Positions 32,513 to 36,461 of a stretch of 36,461 bases of DNA are shown one piece after another (within the stretch, counting starts at the first letter, position 1; every line of letters starts with the position of its first letter). The DNA comes from an uncultured Verrucomicrobiota bacterium (GTDB lineage Bacteria; Verrucomicrobiota; Verrucomicrobiia; Opitutales; Opitutaceae): positions 1-36,461 of the forward strand of contig CAJCBL010000339.1 in NCBI GenBank assembly GCA_903960515.1. Reading direction: 5' to 3'. A program made the translations under genes and the position numbers. The notes below the pieces were generated by a model, which was given only the letters and a program-made list of their open reading frames with translations, was not told the DNA's origin and made no database searches.

Positions 32513-35317
32513 TCAGCCGACCAGTGCGCGCAGGTCGGAGAGCTCCAGACGGGAGTTGAGCGCGTCGCTGGCGTCGAAGACCTCGGCGAGGAGCTGGCGC
32601 TTGGTATCCTGCAACTGGAGCACCTTCTCCTCCACCGTGCCGGTGACCACGAGCTTGTAGCTGGTGACCACCCGAGTCTGGCCGATGCGGTGCGCGCGGT
32701 CCGTGGCCTGCGCCTCGGCGGCGGGGTTCCACCACGGGTCGAGGTGGATCACCACGTCGGCCCCGGTGAGGTTGAGGCCGGTGCCGCCGGCTTTCAGCGA
32801 GATGAGGAAAACGGGTATGGCGGCATCGCCTTGGAATCGGTCGACCTGGGCCTGGCGGGCCTTGGGCGTGAGTGAGCCGTCGAGGTAGCAGTGCGCGATC
32901 TCCTGGGCGGCGAGCTCCTCGCGCACCATGCCCAGCAGGCGGGTGAACTGGGAGAATACGAGCAGGCGGTGGCCGTCGTCGAGGGCCTCGGCCAGGAGCT
33001 CGCGGAAGACTGCGAGCTTGGCGGAGTCGGCCGCGGTGTAGCGGGAGGGCTGCTCGGGCTTTTCGATGAGGCGCGGGTCGCAGCAGACCTGGCGCAGGCG
33101 CAGCAACTGGGTGAGCACGGCCAGGCGCACTTGAGCCTCGGGCTGGCGCTCGTAGGCGAGGGCGTCGATCTCGCGGTCGGTGGACACGCGGACCTCGTCG
33201 TAGCAGGCGCGCTGCTTGTCGGTGAGTTCGCACCACAGCACCTGCTCGATCTTGGCCGGGAGCTCGGGGGCGACCTGGATCTTGGTGCGCCGCAGGATGT
33301 AGGGGGCGGTCTGGCGGTGGAGGCGCTTCTCGTGCCAGAGGCGTTCGTCTCCGCGGGCGTCGGTGGGGATTGGCGACACTGCACCGGGCAGGACGATGTC
33401 GAAGAGCGAACGCAGGTCGTCGAGGCTGTTCTCCACGGGGGTGCCGGTGAGGCAGAAACGGGCCTTGGCGCGGAGGGAGCGCAGCGCAGCGGCGGCCTGG
33501 CTGCGGCGGTTCTTGGCGTGCTGGGCCTCGTCGGCGATGAGGCAGCGCAACTCGGCTCCGGCGAACATTTCCAGGTCGCGCACGAGAGTGCCGTAGGAGG
33601 TGATTACGACGTCGAGGGAGCGGCCGTCGGGCGCGGTGGCGAGCCGGGTGGCCCCGTGGTGGACAAACACCCGCAACAGCGGGGCGAAGCGCGCGAGCTC
33701 GCGTCGCCAGTTTTCCGTGAGTGAGGCGGGGCAGACCACGAGCGAGGTGCCGGGTTGCGCCGCGGCGTTGCCGGGTTTGGCTCGGGCCGAGCCAGCCGCT
33801 CCGGGCGGAGCGACCGAGCTGTCGGAGGATTCCGGCAACGGCCCGCCGGCCCTCGCATGCAGCACGCTCAGCAGGGCCACCGCCTGGGCGGTCTTGCCCA
33901 GGCCCATCTCGTCGGCAAGCACCCCGCCCAGGCTGTGGAGCCAGAGGTGGTGGAGCCAGGCGACACCGAGATTCTGGTACGACCGGAGGGTGGCCGCGAG
34001 GGAGGGATCGAGCGGGGCGGGCGGCAGGCTGGTGAGGTGGCGCAGCGCGTCGCTGTGCTGGCGCCAGGCCTCCGGCGGCTGGAAATTCGGGGAGAGTTGC
34101 TCCAACTCCTCCTGCAGTTCGGCGGCGCGATGGCGGGGGACGCGTTGGCGGGCTCCGGGCAGCAGCGGGGTGCCGGGCGAACCGGACAGTGCCTGCTGGG
34201 CGCGGTGGAGTTGGTCCAGGGTGGCGGCGGGCACGAGGTAGACGGCCCCCGAGTGCTCGATGTATCCGCGGCCTTGGGCGAGTTGGGTCTTGAGCAGGTC
34301 GGCGGGCGCGCCGCCGGCATCCAGCGAGAGGGACACATCGAAGCCGCCGCCAGCCTCGGTGATGGAGGTGGAAATTGTGGCGACGCGCAGCTTGGCGGTG
34401 TTGGCGCGGAAGTTGTCGGTGAACTGGGCACCCCAGCCCTTCTCAAGGCGTTCCCAATGGGTGGCCAGAAAGGTGAGGGTGCGGTGGCGGTCGCGCAGCC
34501 ACCACTTGCGGGTGGAGGGTTCGAGGGTGAAGCCGGCGTTTTTCACGGCTTCGAGGATGGCGGAGTAGGAGTGGCTCTCTCGCGAGGGGAGGATGATCGC
34601 GAGGAAGTGCTCTGAGCCGTCGACTTGGAGGTTGCTCGGCACGGGCACGGTGGGGCTCGCGCTGGTGCCGGGCGCCATCGGTGGTATCCGGAAGCTGCGT
34701 TGTTTGCCGGGGCTGGGCGGGATCGAGGGGCGGGGGGCGCCGAGGTTGGGGCGGCGCGCCGCGATATGAGCGATGAGGGTGCTGCGGTCCGCGCCGGCGG
34801 GGGGCGGGTTGGTGGGCCCGGGTTTCGGGACCTGCGCTTCGGGTTTGGAGTTGCGGGTGGCAGCCTCCCTCGCAGCAGCCTTGGCAAAAGAGTCGAGCCG
34901 CAGGGGGCGAGTTTCCTCCTTGGCGGGAACTGCGGTGGATACTCCGGGTCCGGCGGTCTCAGTTTCCGTTCGGACCGATTGGGGTGGGGGACCCGGACTG
35001 ATGGATACCTGCTCGGTTTCAGCCAAGTGCTCGCTCACGCCCGCGAGCGCCTCGCCCCGCCAGGGCAGGGGCTCGAAGGGGTAGTTGACCCAACGGAACA
35101 CGGGCTGGCCCTGGAGCAGAAACAGGAGGGCGCGCAGCTCGGCGCGCTTCATCGGCAGCAGCCACGGGCCTCCCCCTGTGCAGGCGGCCTGGAGCACGGC
35201 AGGCAGATTCGACGGCGAGCCCTCGATCTTGAGCGGGATGGCGTTTCGCGGGGCGGCGGCGGCGAGGTTGGGCGGGAGCAGGATGCGCAGCGGCCTGGTG
35301 GGGATCGGGGCAGCCAT
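32513..35317 (-). CDS. SNF2-family DNA-dependent ATPase/helicase
   Basis: The 934-residue protein is a SWI2/SNF2-type ATPase, a DNA translocase. The core runs from about residue 445 (ATLRSYQNLGVAWLHHLWLH) with GGVLADEMGLGKTAQAVALL (motif I, near 470), VVCPASLTENWRRELARF, VVITSYGTLVRDLEMF, LIADEAQHAKNRRSQAA (motif II, DEAQ, near 594) and FCLTGTPVENSLDDLRSLFD. The C-terminal lobe has RLLVFSQFTRLLGMV, ISLKAGGTGLNLTGADVVIH and WWNPAAEAQATDRAHRIGQT. The first 440 residues are variable, with Pro-rich linkers. Bacterial proteins like this (RapA, HepA relatives) act in transcription recycling or repair; the exact role here is unknown. The gene is followed by 95 bp with no gene and preceded by the acyltransferase (15 bp), probably one operon. 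Confidence 0.93.
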   Translation of the reverse strand: MAAPIPTRPLRILLPPNLAAAAPRNAIPLKIEGSPSNLPAVLQAACTGGGPWLLPMKRAELRALLFLLQGQPVFRWVNYPFEPLPWRGEALAGVSEHLAETEQVSISPGPPPQSVRTETETAGPGVSTAVPAKEETRPLRLDSFAKAAAREAATRNSKPEAQVPKPGPTNPPPAGADRSTLIAHIAARRPNLGAPRPSIPPSPGKQRSFRIPPMAPGTSASPTVPVPSNLQVDGSEHFLAIILPSRESHSYSAILEAVKNAGFTLEPSTRKWWLRDRHRTLTFLATHWERLEKGWGAQFTDNFRANTAKLRVATISTSITEAGGGFDVSLSLDAGGAPADLLKTQLAQGRGYIEHSGAVYLVPAATLDQLHRAQQALSGSPGTPLLPGARQRVPRHRAAELQEELEQLSPNFQPPEAWRQHSDALRHLTSLPPAPLDPSLAATLRSYQNLGVAWLHHLWLHSLGGVLADEMGLGKTAQAVALLSVLHARAGGPLPESSDSSVAPPGAAGSARAKPGNAAAQPGTSLVVCPASLTENWRRELARFAPLLRVFVHHGATRLATAPDGRSLDVVITSYGTLVRDLEMFAGAELRCLIADEAQHAKNRRSQAAAALRSLRAKARFCLTGTPVENSLDDLRSLFDIVLPGAVSPIPTDARGDERLWHEKRLHRQTAPYILRRTKIQVAPELPAKIEQVLWCELTDKQRACYDEVRVSTDREIDALAYERQPEAQVRLAVLTQLLRLRQVCCDPRLIEKPEQPSRYTAADSAKLAVFRELLAEALDDGHRLLVFSQFTRLLGMVREELAAQEIAHCYLDGSLTPKARQAQVDRFQGDAAIPVFLISLKAGGTGLNLTGADVVIHLDPWWNPAAEAQATDRAHRIGQTRVVTSYKLVVTGTVEEKVLQLQDTKRQLLAEVFDASDALNSRLELSDLRALVG

Positions 35318-35332
35318 GGGGACGCGCGGGAA

Positions 35333-36175
35333 TCAGGCCAGCGGAGAAGCCAGGGCCGTGGCTTCCGCGGAACGGGCTTTCAGTGCGGAGACTTCGCCGT
35401 GGAGGTGCTCGGCCAGCGCCTTGCGTTCCTCGGCCGAGGCCACGGCGTGCCCGAAACGCAGATGCGCGGTAATGGTGTCCACTTGCACGAGACGAAAGAG
35501 GTGTTCGAAGAACCCCATCTCGCCCCACCAGCACACGTCCTGAGCTACATCGCCGCCGCTGCAGGTATAGTGCATCGCAGCAGTGGTGACCGGCCAGCCG
35601 TGCTCAACTGCGGGCTCAAGCAAGGAGGAGCGGAAGGGGCGCACGGTGGAGCCGTCGGTGCTGGTGCCTTCGAGGAAGAGGGTGAGCACTGCGTCGTGTT
35701 CGACGATGTGCACGAAGTCGGCGTTTTGGCGGGCTACATCGCCGCGGCGCTTGCGGTCGATGAACTGGGTGCCGGCCACGCGGGCGAACCAGCCGATCAC
35801 TGGCCAGTCGCGCACCTCGGATTTGGCGAGGAAGACTTGGGGGGTTGTGGCCGCGAGCACGGGGATGTCGAGGTAGCTCACGTGGTTGCTGGCCACCACG
35901 CCGGTGCGTGGGCGCGGCTCACCCACGACTACAATACGCACGGCCAAGGCCCTCAAAACCAGGCGGCTGGTGCGGTGCAGCCAGAGCGAGCGGCGCCGGA
36001 AACCGGACCACGGGCCGGCGGTGACAAAGAAAAGTGCCGCTGACCATACGAGGACGGCTACAAGTGCTGCCAGGCGCCAGGCCGAGCGCAGGCGGCGGCG
36101 GATCGTGGCCGGTGGGCGGTGACCCGTGGACGGTGGGCTGTCGGTGGTGGGCGGTGGGCGGTGGGCGGTCGTCAT
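35333..36175 (-). CDS. PlsC-type lysophospholipid acyltransferase
   Basis: The 280-residue membrane protein belongs to the glycerolipid acyltransferase superfamily. A membrane helix (LAALVAVLVWSAALFFVTAG) is followed by the HX4D motif in VVASNHVSYLDIPVLAATT. The later motif LTLFLEGTSTDGSTVRPFRS corresponds to the (F/L)PEGTRS block that binds the phosphate of the acceptor. Such enzymes transfer an acyl chain to the sn-2 hydroxyl of lysophosphatidic acid or a related lipid; lipid A or ornithine-lipid acyltransferases are related alternatives. The first 30 residues (AHRPPPTTDSPPSTGHRPPA) are encoded by a heptamer tandem repeat. No downstream start is available, so the repeat is probably translated, but the true start is uncertain. 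It overlaps no neighbour and lies 15 bp before the SNF2 gene. Confidence 0.85.
   Translation of the reverse strand: MTTAHRPPPTTDSPPSTGHRPPATIRRRLRSAWRLAALVAVLVWSAALFFVTAGPWSGFRRRSLWLHRTSRLVLRALAVRIVVVGEPRPRTGVVASNHVSYLDIPVLAATTPQVFLAKSEVRDWPVIGWFARVAGTQFIDRKRRGDVARQNADFVHIVEHDAVLTLFLEGTSTDGSTVRPFRSSLLEPAVEHGWPVTTAAMHYTCSGGDVAQDVCWWGEMGFFEHLFRLVQVDTITAHLRFGHAVASAEERKALAEHLHGEVSALKARSAEATALASPLA
36111..36166. repeat. Heptamer tandem repeat block, GGTGGGC type
   Basis: Eight units in unbroken 7-base register on the plus strand, five of them GGTGGGC, the others GGTGACC, CGTGGAC and TGTCGGT. It encodes the N-terminal residues of the acyltransferase on the minus strand. Confidence 0.85.
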
Positions 36176-36461
36176 CAAGAGGGCGGGGATAACTTCGTGG
36201 AGGTGGAAGCGGGCTGCGGCAAGGCGCAACGACCGGTGGGCGATGCACGCGAGAAGGGAGGCATCGCCGCAGCGCCCGTGGGGATTGTGCCGGCCCCGGG
36301 CTTCGCTCTTTGTCGCTGCTGTTGCGGAGTTCCCAGCGCAGGAGCTGCGGTAGGAGGCTGGTTCAGCCGTAACCATTGCCTTGGGGCGGCTGTCCACTTT
36401 CCCGTGGGCAAATGCCTCTCATCCGTCGTCGGAGCGTGCTTGCACGCGATCTGTGCTCTGG
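36176..36461. other. Upstream region of the acyltransferase gene; no gene seen
   Basis: The region to the window edge holds no credible gene. It ends with a copy of the GGAGCGTGCTTGCACGCGAT repeat (36430-36449), which continues out of the window. No promoter for the acyltransferase-SNF2 operon could be assigned. Confidence 0.5.
36430..36449. repeat. GGAGCGTGCTTGCACGCGAT repeat, copy at the window edge
   Basis: Identical over 20 bases to 27537-27556. It contains GCGTGCTTGCACGC, a palindrome except for its two central bases. Confidence 0.8.

Noticed and set aside
32513-35317. SNF2 protein as part of a defence system
   Set aside because: SNF2 ATPases occur in defence operons, but here the partner is a lipid acyltransferase and there is no methyltransferase, nuclease or phospholipase D gene nearby.

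Overview
This 36.5 kb window is high-GC chromosomal DNA of a Gram-negative, outer-membrane-bearing bacterium. The best guess is Verrucomicrobiota, probably Opitutaceae or a relative. The guess rests on overall protein style, the mix of tolQ/tolR/TonB-like genes and lpxK, the DXP isoprenoid pathway, an ECF sigma factor paired with a YfbK-like membrane protein, and gene ends full of short-period tandem repeats. No rRNA or species-level marker is present, so this is inference. The gene set is mostly housekeeping, in short operons on alternating strands.

Region by region: (1) 1-1230 is a scar: the 3' end of an ISL3-type transposase abuts the N-terminus of a secreted BspA-like protein, followed by about 0.7 kb without a convincing gene and then tRNA-Leu(CAA) with its terminator. 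(2) 1478-5854, minus strand: an ECF sigma gene, a YfbK-like protein that has lost its von Willebrand A domain, then xseB and dxs. (3) 6075-6631: a DUF433/DUF5615 toxin-antitoxin pair. (4) 6786-12125: mutS, an alpha/beta hydrolase, and tmk-holB, a nucleotide/DNA replication pair. (5) 12471-14495: tolQ-tolR-TonB/TolA-like envelope energisation operon. (6) 14887-17120: tRNA-Gly(GCC), a rhodanese gene cut off at the tRNA, and prfC. (7) 17284-19092: an unrecognised leucine-rich-repeat protein with an acidic tail. (8) 19299-24892: topB, a multi-pass membrane protein and lpxK (lipid A 4'-kinase). (9) 25166-30697: an HDOD protein, an M48/Ste24-type membrane protease, a secreted endonuclease/exonuclease/phosphatase-family protein and a chemoreceptor. 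(10) 30855-36175: tRNA-Leu(TAA), tRNA-Phe, a small exported protein, a SNF2-family ATPase and a PlsC-type acyltransferase.

The least explained signal lies between the genes. Six loci carry imperfect tandem repeats with an exact 7-bp period and different unit sequences. Three loci carry 9-bp-period repeats, two of which form strong palindromes, one a perfect 32-bp palindrome. Two further families of dispersed hairpin repeats occur at two to three loci each. One heptamer block runs into the start of the acyltransferase gene and another uses a gene's stop codon as part of its first unit. The other points worth attention are the VWA-less YfbK-like protein next to its sigma factor and the rhodanese gene broken at the 3' flank of tRNA-Gly.
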